NCBI GenBank assembly: GCA_012656075.1 | Contig: JAAKBF010000339.1 | Coordinates: forward strand, 533,909-597,908 | Length of the DNA stretch: 64,000 nt | Source of the DNA: Phytophthora hibernalis | Taxonomy: Eukaryota > Oomycota > Peronosporomycetes > Peronosporales > Peronosporaceae | Reading direction: 5' to 3' | Part shown: piece after piece, positions 22,326 to 31,025 of the stretch | Position numbering within the stretch: the first letter of the stretch is position 1 | Layout of the letters: each line of letters starts with the position of its first letter | Notes under the pieces: generated by a model | The model's input: the letters and a program-made list of their open reading frames with translations, nothing else | What the model was told of the DNA's origin: nothing | Database searches by the model: none | Position numbers and translations under genes: made by a program

Positions 22326-23159
22326 TTACGGCGTCACGATGTCCACCATGGTCGTGCTCTGCTCCTGCTCCTGCTGCACCTTCTTGTGCTGCCTGTAGAT
22401 GGCGACGCCGGCGATCGCCGCCACCGCCGCGGCCGCCGCCGCAATCGCGGCGATCACACCAGCCGAGACTCCTCCGGCCGAAGCCGCCTCCGTCCCAGCC
22501 ACCAACATCGAAATCCCGATCGCGCTGCCGTTTCCTCCCCACGACGCACTGCTGTCGTTGCCAGGGTTGCCCCGCTGCCCCCGTTCCCCCACTGCCTCCA
22601 TTTCCGCCGTGGCCTCCATTGCCACCATTGTTTCCCTTTCCACCATTGTCGCCGTGTCCCCCTTGCCTCCATTACCACCGTTGTGGCCGTACTTGGTGGG
22701 GCCTGGAGTGGGGTAGCTGTCTCCATACTTGGTTGGAGCTGGAGTGGGGTAGCTATTGCCGTACTTGGTTGAAGCTGGAGTGGGGTAGCTGTCGTCATAT
22801 TTGGTCGGAGCTGGGGTGGGGTAGCCGCTGTCAGAGATGACGCAGCCCCAGGCGCCAGTCTTGATGACTTGGCACGTGGAGTCCACAGGCAGCACGCAGC
22901 TCTCTCGTCCCGTGTAGCTGGCCAGGTACGAGTGGCAGTCGGCAATGGCCGCGTCGCCCTTGACGGGGCACAGTGAACCAGCCGGGGAGGGGCCGGAGCC
23001 ACTGCAGATGGGGCCTTGGATGCAGTAGGTGGCGTCATGCTCGACGCTGATGGGCCAGCAGCCCAGTGCCTCGTCGTAGTAGGGGGTGGCGGGAGTGCTA
23101 CTGGCGACCGCCGACGCAAGCAGCAGCGCCGCGTAGCTGGAGATCGTGGAGACCTTCAT
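22326..23159 (-). CDS. 8-Cys single-span membrane protein with Pro/Tyr repeats (paralogue B)
   Basis: The ATG ending at 23159 is chosen because it begins a signal peptide aligned with paralogue A (MKVSTISSYAALLLASAVAS) and lies 46 bases after an initiator. The frame stays open for 65 codons further upstream but crosses that initiator. About 277 residues: the same eight-Cys module (CWPISVEHDATYC to GAWGC), four repeats of about 13 residues of the type YPTPAPTKYGDS (residues about 110-160), a 35-residue patch, then the Ala/Val/Ile membrane span and a basic tail ending MVDIVTP. The repeats resemble extensible wall-associated stalks. The patch after the repeats looks out of frame, because the neighbouring frame encodes Gly-Gly-Asn repeats. 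Confidence 0.8.
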   Translation of the reverse strand: MKVSTISSYAALLLASAVASSTPATPYYDEALGCWPISVEHDATYCIQGPICSGSGPSPAGSLCPVKGDAAIADCHSYLASYTGRESCVLPVDSTCQVIKTGAWGCVISDSGYPTPAPTKYDDSYPTPASTKYGNSYPTPAPTKYGDSYPTPGPTKYGHNGGNGGKGDTATMVERETMVAMEATAEMEAVGERGQRGNPGNDSSASWGGNGSAIGISMLVAGTEAASAGGVSAGVIAAIAAAAAAVAAIAGVAIYRQHKKVQQEQEQSTTMVDIVTP

Positions 23160-23204
23160 CGTTGTCTGTCCTGGGACTCGAGCTGTCGAGTGTGTGTCGC
23201 CTTG

Positions 23205-23227
23205 GTCGCAAAATGCGGAATGAGCTC
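23205..23227 (-). promoter_or_regulatory. Oomycete Inr/FPR-type core promoter (paralogue B)
   Basis: Minus strand reads GAGCTCATTCCGCATTTTGC, an almost exact match to the oomycete initiator consensus GCTCATTYYNCAWTTT. It lies about 46 bases upstream of the ATG. ACTCGAGCTGTCGAGT between it and the ATG is shared with paralogue C. Confidence 0.75.
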
Positions 23228-23676
23228 CAAGTCGCCAGTGTTGAGACCTTTTGCCAAACAGCAAAAGGCAACTTGCAAAAGTAGAAGCTGCTGCATCCAG
23301 ATGTAATGGCGTGGCCACACGCACGAAAGTGCCTCGGATTGCAACTTGCCTCAAGTTGCATGTTGCCTTTGTGACGGACGAACATGATGTTCAACATCCG
23401 GCTTGACATGTGAGTAGGGCATGCACAATATTGTTAAATTGATACGGGAATCGGCGAGGATACTTGTCAGAATATCACGAGACTCTCCAGGATTTAGACT
23501 TGGTTTCAGTAAGCGAATTATTGGAGACCGTCCGCAAACGCGATTATTCGAAATATGTGTGGCTAGAGAAATTGACAACAAGCAATGCAGCTGGTCGTAC
23601 GCCCCGCCACCAGCAGCGGAGATGTGTCTTCGTCTGCCCGGTGGAGGAAGAAGAGGTCACTCGCGCGCTTACGGCG

Positions 23677-24520
23677 TTACCACGTCGACTCTCTAATTAT
23701 CGTGGGCCTCCCCTCCTGGCTCAGTTTCTTGGTGTACTGTTTGTAGATGGCAGCACCTGCGACCACAGCAACAACAGCCGCGGCTGCTGCAATGGTGCCG
23801 ACCAAACCCGCCGGAATGCCCCCAGACGATGTCTCCATGGCGTCGAGTGTCGAGATGGTCTCGTTGCCCACATAGCTGCCACTACCAGCGAACGAGCCGC
23901 TGCCGCTGGTGCAGTTCTCCTTGCACACGTGAGTCGGCGTCGGAGTATATGGAGTCGTGGTCGGAGCTGGGGTGCAGCCCGGGCAAGGCGTCGACGTAGG
24001 AGCCTCCGTCTTGATTGGGCTCGGGGTCTTGGTAGTACTGTACCAAGTTGGTACTGGGCATGAGGTGGCTGTTGAAGCTGCTGGAGCAGTCTCCTCACAA
24101 TCTCCGTCGCACGTCGTGGTCGGTGCAGGGTTCTCTCCTCACACTCACCGTCACAAGTGGCGATTGGCGTCCACAGGCAACACGCAGTTGTCCTCACTTT
24201 CATAGCTCTCGAGGTACGAGTGGCAGTCCGCAATGGCGACGTCGCCCTTAAAACGGTGCCAGCGGGTGTGGTACCCGAGACGCTGTAAATGGGTCCGTCG
24301 ACGCAGTAAGTGGCATCATGCTCGACGCTAATGGCCCAGCAGCCCGAATCTTCGTCATACACGGGCGTCGTCTTGGTCGGATACGGTGTTCCTTTGCGGT
24401 TGCTACCACCACCACCACCACCGCCGCCAGGCTGAACGTCGCGATCGTCGCTGTAAGAATGGTTGGTTGATTGACCGGGACTCGAGCTTTCGAGTGAATA
24501 CACGTCGCTTGTAGCGTGCA
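23677..24520 (-). pseudogene. Broken third copy of the 8-Cys membrane protein (paralogue C)
   Basis: The minus strand shows the same module (GCWAISVEHDATYC, then, after a frame change, DCHSYLESYES and CVLPVD). A Pro/Thr-rich stalk with extra cysteines follows (TAPAAS, CPGCTPAPTTT, HVCKENC), then the Ala/Val-rich membrane span and a basic tail near 23680. The signal-peptide-like stretch (TILTATIATFSLAAVVVVVV) is in a different frame from the module and lacks an ATG. A (GGT)n run at 24411-24430 falls between them. At least two frame changes, a stop after the CVLPVD segment and the missing start make this a pseudogene, unless splicing or assembly error explains it. Confidence 0.75.
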
Positions 24521-24537
24521 AAATGCAGAATGGACTT
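24515..24537 (-). promoter_or_regulatory. Inr-type core promoter retained at paralogue C
   Basis: Minus strand reads GTCCATTCTGCATTTTGC, closely matching the promoter of paralogue B. The following ACTCGAGCTTTCGAGT matches its 5' leader. The promoter survived although the coding region is broken. Confidence 0.65.
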
Positions 24538-24539
24538 TA

Positions 24540-25354
24540 GCCGGCAGCGACTTTGACCAGTGGCCTTCGGGGCGATAAAGCGGCGATCCATGACGTACGA
24601 CAAGCATAAAAATACTCAGCATTGACGCTTACAGTACATGGCGCAAAGTCGCCGAAATATGCGGATAAATCCCGCGTTCTGCAGTACACGGTGAAATTTG
24701 ACGGCTTTTCTCACGCGTGTGATTCGTTCTTATTAAAAGCTGAATTTTGCTGCCGCTGCCACTGGTCTCGCGCGCATTCTCATGACTCAACTACCGGTAC
24801 ATGTAGCGGCGGGAACGGTGTGGTGGCACGAATCCATATAAATGTACGCCGCGGGGCTACGTTGAAGCTGACTGTATCCATTTGCGCGCAGAGACCGGGC
24901 AGCCATGCTTTTTCCGAAAAATGGGTGCAAATTTCAGGCGCCGCTGGTCTCTTGAAGCTGGATTTTTCCATAGTTTTCCCCGTCACTCACTTTTAGCCAA
25001 TGAAACAATAGGTATAAAACCGGTATATTCGATATAATCGTCATATCTCCCTACGGCAGACCATGGCAAGTTTATCGATCGCCGTTTGCGCTACCGCTAC
25101 AAAAATTCGTGAGCAAGGTCCTATAGGTGTGGTGAACAGGTACCGGTATATATTGTTTGTAGGTACTTTATTAGTATTAGTGAGTTATTAAACTAGCGTA
25201 GCAGAGCTTCGCCGCTCGCTCAGGCGCAGCACGACGTTTCGAATTCCTCGTACGCTGCCAGGAATGTATCACATTGCTTGCAGCGCACAAGTATCACACA
25301 GGAACGGCAGTTGATACATGGCTCCTTGCTGGCAGCACGTACCAACTACCGTTC
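24540..25354. other. No gene seen
   Basis: Intergenic sequence with no recognisable coding frame. A TACATGTA occurs at 24798. Confidence 0.5.
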
Positions 25355-25475
25355 CTGTACTACTATTAGTATTACTACTATTACTACCTCTACTACTATA
25401 TTTGTACTACGGTACTACTAGTTGAGTTACGGTACTACCAGTTGTAGTACTGTAACTGTGCTAGTAGTACCGTCA
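25355..25475. repeat. Degenerate (TAC/TAG)n trinucleotide tract
   Basis: About 120 bases dominated by TACTACTAT, TACTAC, GTAGTAC and GGTACTAC phrases, forming an imperfect trinucleotide repeat with local self-complementarity. No coding role seen. Confidence 0.65.
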
Positions 25476-25479
25476 TATG

Positions 25480-26505
25480 CACGGACGTTCCCAGGTGAAG
25501 AACAGCGCGCTATTAATAGGCTAACATGTATTTAACACGATCAACTCGTTAAAGCAATCATGGTTCAAATATAGGATGTTTTAATAGGTTCGCAGCTTTA
25601 AAAGCTACTGGAAGTGCGATGGAGAAACAACAGTCGAAGCGGTTGGCAAACAGTCGTCAAAAGTGTAAGGGCAGACATTCTAAAATGAGATCTGCATTAC
25701 CTCCACCATTAGCCTACTGTTCACCACATAAGATTGATTGACAATGTATATATATTCTCTGTTGTCACTTGCAAACGACTATTTGTGGAATTGTCCAGCA
25801 CAACATTATGGTAAGTTACGGTATTTTCAAGATGTTAGAGTATAAAGGATTAATCGATCGTCCAACAACTCGACTTGAGCTCCAGCCCGCGAATTGCGTT
25901 GTGTGCGATTGCCCACTCGCTCGCAGCGCAGAGCCGTCGCTCCTAGTCCTCCGCCAACCACCAATACCGCTTCGAGCACCCGTAGCCGCTCACCTCGCTC
26001 TCGGAGCGACTCTTCGACACCAAGATCGCTGTTGAGCGGTCCACAGGGCCATCCGCAGCTTGGATCTCGCAACTGCTCACCGTCCAACCTCCACTGTCCG
26101 CGCCTTGGATCCGCGACCGCTCATCGTGGATCCATCGCCGTACCAACAACCGCCTGCTCGTGTTCGAGACGGCTGCCGCTCGTCAGGAGCCTCTCGTTCC
26201 GTACACCAACGCCCACCCGTCGGTGCCTCCGCCACCAACCTGTTACACTTCAAATATTCATCCGTCTGAGGGTTCTCAAATCAGTTACAGTACTATTTGG
26301 TACGTCACTGTACTCATTTTACAATTACGGTACTCTCAGCTGTAGTACAGTAACCGTGCTTGATGTACCGTCGTTGAGCGGGGCTACCGAAATGAACGCT
26401 AAATTAAGACTAACTCGCATTGTATGAGCGAACGAAAAGCTCTAGAACAATCCACTGTCGCGTTCAAAATCATCCACCGAGTAAGTTACTTAGAAGTATC
26501 ATTTA
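25480..26505. other. No recognised gene
   Basis: A Ser/Pro/Thr/Arg-rich open frame at 25894-26427 has no recognisable domain and no initiator. Its composition follows a C-rich patch (25900-26230). It might be LTR debris, but no boundary is visible. Confidence 0.4.
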
Positions 26506-26510
26506 CATGC

Positions 26511-26695
26511 TCAAGAACAACTCGCTGGATCAAGAACAATTCGCGGGTTCAAGAATAACTCGCCGGATCAAGAACAACCCGCTGTTTGGTCAAGAACAAA
26601 TCACCGTGTCAATTATAGCAATGCACCAGTGGCGGGGTCAAGAACAACCCGCGGATCCATAATAATTCGTTGGGTCAAGAATAACTCGTTGAAAA
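26511..26695. repeat. Minisatellite, about 19-bp unit
   Basis: Eight or so degenerate copies of CAAGAACAACTCGCTGGAT. Five run head to tail from 26515, then a roughly 35-base interruption (26609-26640), then three more. Variants alternate AACAAC with AATAAC and CTCGC with CCCGC. Confidence 0.75.
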
Positions 26696-27162
26696 TAAAA
26701 CTTCGCTCTGTTGATTTAAAAGGCTCCAACTGGCCTCACTTTCAGTGCACACAGCGACCCGGAAAGAGACAATTGTCAATTTTGCAGTATGGTATGAGGC
26801 AAAACAATTAACTGTGGGTCACACATACATGTATACCCTTGTGGTTGACACGATTGTGTACCCCTATTCCTCGTCTGTGTGATTCTCTCATGTGTGTACA
26901 TACTTCACATTTTCTGTCCGTTTTCATAATTCCCACGTCGCCCACCCCACTGTGTGCTATCCCAAGATTTTTGTGTGCCAGTACTATTTCTGCATGAATA
27001 TCAGGTGTGCCGCAGGTTAAACTATAATAGCTTGTGCACATTGAAGTAAAACAGATAACTTAAATAAGTAAGTACGGATAGAAATGACATGAAAAAGACG
27101 TGAAAGCGTGACGGACACTTCTGCATAAAAAAGGTAAGACAAATAACGAATTAATCCCTTGC

Positions 27163-27211
27163 AAGAGCCTCAGCAGAGCAGCTGCATTGCAGCTGCTCTG
27201 CCGAGGCTCTT
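27163..27211. repeat. 49-bp near-perfect palindrome
   Basis: A 24-base arm beginning AAGAGCCTCAGCAGAGCAGC (27163-27186) is mirrored at 27188-27211 around one central base, with a single A/G mismatch. A short T/A-rich run follows. It would form a long stem with no usable loop in RNA and a cruciform in DNA. Confidence 0.8.
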
Positions 27212-27365
27212 TAAAAAGTACTGCTATCCCAGGATAATCTTTAACCCCTTCCTTCAAGCTACATTCAGTGGGTGGGTGGGTTTAGATTGATCCGTGTCGA
27301 CATTCATTTGGGGTGTTTTCATTGTCAGCCGGTTATTATAAATTAAGGATACACAAGTACTGTAG

Positions 27366-27694
27366 TAAGAGCAACGCCAACGGTGATCCTAAACTCCATC
27401 CCAATTCTATATTGACCCAACCACAATAAATTAATACAGGCATGAAATAGGACGAGAAACATATGCATACCAGCCACTTTGTTATTGTATGGCGTGTTTG
27501 CTTCCTTTTTCTATTTTCGCTGCCAAATATAGCCGTCGATTTAGCAGGCGGAAAAATGTCTTACAAAACACAAGTATAAATATTGTTCTTTTTAGGGAGT
27601 TAGCGCTGCCAAATTCGACCTCCAAGACCTGAATAGGGAATAGGTCAATATAGAATTGGCATGGAATTGAGGATCACCGTTGGCGTTGCTCTAA
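27366..27694. mobile_element. PIF/Harbinger MITE, complete with TAA duplication
   Basis: The terminal inverted repeats are 49 bp (27369-27417 and 27643-27691) with three mismatches, beginning GAGCAACGCCAACGGTGATC. They are flanked by perfect TAA copies (27366-27368 and 27692-27694), the TWA target-site duplication of the PIF/Harbinger superfamily. The 323-bp element has no coding capacity. High terminal similarity suggests recent transposition. Confidence 0.88.
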
Positions 27695-27990
27695 CTTGAT
27701 CTGAAACAGCCTCTTAGAGCATCTCCATCGGTGAGGTCTAATCGGCATTTGGATCTGAGCTGATTCTGCACCGGTGAGGTCAAACGGGGTCCAACTGGCA
27801 CTTGCGATCAAACCCTTGTCAAGTTTGATCGAGGGATGACAGCGGCCGCACGACAACTCGTGCTCTATGAGCGAATATGCAACCTGATTATTCAGCTGCC
27901 GATAAACAATATAGATGGTGGTTGTGATCCAAATTGTCCATGATCTCGCTCTCAGTTTCGGTTTGGCAAGCATATCGATACAAGCTCACC

Positions 27991-28921
27991 ATGATGCCGA
28001 AAGGCACGAAGGAGAAGACACCGCGTGGTAAAAACTACAACCCTTTTGAGGATACGGTGCTCAGCCGTTCTTGGGTGCGCGTCAGTGGTGACAGTTCGGT
28101 TGACATCTATCAGACTGCGGATCGTTTTGGGGTCGCGTAAAGGGGGCGCTTGAGACGGATGAAGATATCGCCCCTCTGTTGCGGACTAACGTGCTGGCAC
28201 CTCGTGCTATCCATAGTCTTCAGGATCGGTTCGGTGTCATTGGGAAGGCCGTCGGCAGGTTGATGAAGTTTATGGTGCGGGCAAAACAAAGCGGGGAATC
28301 GGGCCGTACGCTTAAGGATTCGTACTTCAGTGCTCTCTCCGTGTACCGGATGAGCAGCCACTTGAAGAAGCCGTTCGAGTTCACTGGTGCCTATCAAGTG
28401 CTTTCACAGTGCCCTAAGTTCATGGGGGACATCAGCAAAACTACGACTACACCCAGCAAGAAGCGTCCAGCTGAGGTAGAAAAAGATTTCAGACTTCAAG
28501 TCTGATGACGTGAGCTCGGTCACGATGCCGTCTGGTAGAGCGAAAGGTGTGAAGGCATCGAAGCGTGGAAAGCAAGAGCTGCACTTGTCCACTCGGAAAA
28601 TCGCCGTGGGTGAAAGGATTGCAAAATCGTCTGAAGAGCGCAACCAAATCTTGCGCGCCCATGTGACTCAAGCTCTCTTTACCAGAAAGCCCGAAAATGC
28701 GGAGCATGCCAAGTTTTATGGCTTTGCAGCGAAAGATAGCCTTGCAACAGCTACGCAAGGAAGCGGAGGGTGACCTCGTGGACGTGGATGCTGAGGAGGA
28801 GGAGCAGATCACGTCGGAGACGGAGCAAGTCGTTCGTTTCGATGTCATTTCAGACAGCGGAAACTCCGCGTCGAAGGTAGGCATCAACTCACTTTGTGAT
28901 GCGACAGAGGAAGACAACTGA
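27991..28921 (+). pseudogene. Harbinger Myb-like accessory protein, frameshifted
   Basis: Frame one (27991-28139) reads MPKGTKEKTPRGKNY, then EDTVLSRSWVRVSGDSSVD, the tryptophan-spaced Myb/SANT start typical of the Harbinger accessory protein, which guides transposase to the nucleus and the element ends. After a shift the next frame has HSLQDRFGVIGKAVGRLMKF, SGESGRTLKD and KKPFEFTGAYQVLSQCP. Further shifts at about 28500 and 28770 lead to a Lys/Glu-rich coiled-coil-like tail ending at 28921. At least three frame changes make it non-functional, although domain order is intact. Confidence 0.75.
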
Positions 28922-29076
28922 ACATCGGAAATGAAATGAGAGAATTGTTTCACGCAAAGTTCACCTCCGAGCTTACATTAATCTATTCAATATGACTAAC
29001 AACTTGCCAACCACTCGATTACTTGCATACTCGTGACTCGCTATGCTTACTTCGTCCAGATTATCAAAGTGTCTAA

Positions 29077-30370
29077 TCAATTTTCCTCGCCGTAGCAGTC
29101 CCACAAATGCTCAACCATATCATCGCGCAAGCGAAAGTATACCAAAGAGACTTCAAAACCCTGCGTCTGCAAGCGACCGCGGACGCTGGTGCAAAGGATG
29201 AGCCACAGTAAACTGAGGAACACCTGTCGGTTGGTTGTTGGCGTTAAACAAGTACGAGTTGCTGTCTCGGTCCTCTCATCTTCGACGACCATATTGTGGA
29301 GAATAATAAATGCACGCATCACTCGGCACATATCCAAACGACGCCATAGTCTGCAAGGGACATCTATGATTCTCCATCGAGCCTGTAACACCCCGAACGC
29401 TTGCTCAACGTCTTTCCTACAGGCTTATTTCCTATGAGAATAGTGTTTTCGCTTTGCTCCGGACGGCTGAGATATTGTCTTCATGAATACAGGCCAATTG
29501 GGGTAGATGCCGTCGGCTAGCCAGTACGCCTTCTCATACTCATTACCATTCACGATAAACTTGACCACGGGGGCGTCTCCACGCATCAAACGATCAAAAA
29601 ATCTGATCGGTCCAGTATGTTCAAATCATTTAAAGATCCGGGCCAACCGAAACTGGCATGCCAGATCCATAAGTCATAGTCTGCACACGCTCCAGGACCA
29701 CCGTGGGCTTCTTTTCTTTGACCTTTAATTGACCAGCCTCTGAATTCGGACAATTTTTCCATTCCCAGTGCATACATTCGCTACTATAAAGCATGCCCAT
29801 AAAGCCTCAACTTGTATTTATTTCCAGTAGACGTGACATGTCAGCTACACCAGGATCTCGAAGATAATCTTCCCCAAAGCACCTATCGATCGCTTCAACT
29901 AAATGCCTGAGCGCATCCAGGATTGTTGTCTCTGCTAACTCGAGATTCTCATCGAGCATGTCTGCCGCAACTCCATACGCCATTACACGAAGAGCAGAAG
30001 CAATTTTCAACAATGGATATATTCCCATCTTCCCTGTGTAATCTGGCCGCTGCGCAAAGTAGTCAGGGTCAATCGATAGCACATACTCATACACACGAAG
30101 GAATAGACGTTTGCTCATTCGGAAGCGCCGACAGAAATTGACGGCGTTGTAGACATGATCGTCATTGAAATACTGCTCACAGAGACGGCGGTAGCGACCT
30201 TGGTAATCACGATCCTTGTTACGTCTTTTTCCTGGGTGGGATCCACCACGTTTTGGTTGCTCAGCGTCTTCATCGGAATCTGAACGAAAGAAATCCACCC
30301 AAAAGTCCTCCACATACGAGTCTTCCAGCGTGAAGAGTGTCACATCGGCGTCCGAGACTTCCCCCTCCAT
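29077..30370 (-). pseudogene. Harbinger DDE transposase, frameshifted
   Basis: The ATG ending at 30370 starts an intact 187-residue N-terminal part. This has an acidic leader, FFRSDSDED, GRYRRLCEQYFNDDHVY, FCRRFRMSKRLFLRVYEYV and LKIASALRVMAYGVAAD, then stops at 29807. Downstream, other frames give CMHWEWKNCP and KKPTVVLE, then WIWHASFGWPGSLNDLNIL (the Asp-containing core, about 29780-29590). The C-terminal LQARWRIIDVPCRLWRRLDM and VMRAFIILHNMVVEDER (29390-29270) follow. This is the DDE_4 type nuclease that cuts element ends. The middle of the catalytic region is badly decayed. Confidence 0.8.
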
Positions 30371-30540
30371 CTTGAAATTCGAGAGTGAGAGAATTCAATT
30401 CAACGATGGCCTTGCTCTGTTAACTTTCAATCTACGTGCCGATGCTTGTTTGACTATCCGATCTTGCTCGACAAAGAACCGGTGTGATTTAGGGTGTTAA
30501 GAACGTATCAAAGCATTCACATGACTGCTCTTTAGGGGCT

Positions 30541-31020
30541 GTTTCATTTGCTGCCAACACCTTCACCTAATTAAAGAGTAGACACCCACCGATTTCGACT
30601 AAAAATCTGACATGGATCTTATATAACAGGTAAATCGATTTCTAAGATATGTGTAATACCAGAAAGAAGGTGTTTTGAAAGTATATGCATGAACTAAAGG
30701 ATCGAGTCCCCTTTGACAGAAACTCTGAAATAAAATCCAGAGAACTTGGTGAATCTCTGATCACCACAGCACGTGCATCACCAACAAATTTTGTCTTCCT
30801 TGAGGCTTCGCATGTCGAAAAATGTAAAATGTCAAGAAAATGAACGACACGTTTTTTCGTTTAGGTTTAAATTCAAGAAACGGCACGTTTTATTCGTTTA
30901 GTGTGGCTCGAGCCTCTCGAGTCGAGAGGCAGACTTCCGCAATGAACGAAGCAGTTGAATGCAGCTCTTCCTAAAGACCATCACACATTGCAACCCTTGG
31001 ACAACACACACAGTTCAGCT
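30541..31020. other. No gene seen; short palindrome at 30912
   Basis: AT-rich spacer. GCACGTTTT and TTCGTTTAG occur twice (about 30845-30900), and GCCTCTCGAGTCGAGAGGC (30912-30930) is a perfect 19-base palindrome with one central base. Confidence 0.55.
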
Positions 31021-31025
31021 GCATC

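Larger units (their letters stand above)
27714..30534. mobile_element. Harbinger element, decayed, with two ORFs
   Basis: The left end is placed at TTA plus GAGCATCTCCATCGGTGAGG (27714-27736), similar in form to the MITE next to it and to Harbinger ends. CGGTGAGGTC recurs at about 27773 as a subterminal repeat. A Myb-like ORF on the plus strand and a DDE transposase on the minus strand face each other, the usual two-gene Harbinger plan. The right end is uncertain: TGCTC followed by TTTA near 30526-30534 matches only the last five bases. Confidence 0.7.

Noticed and set aside
23160..23354. 65-codon N-terminal extension of paralogue B
   Set aside because: It spans the core promoter, and the internal start aligns with the signal peptide of paralogue A.
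30520..30540. Exact right end of the Harbinger element
   Set aside because: Only five bases match the left end and the flanking TTTA does not give a clean TTA duplication. The element is reported with an uncertain right end.
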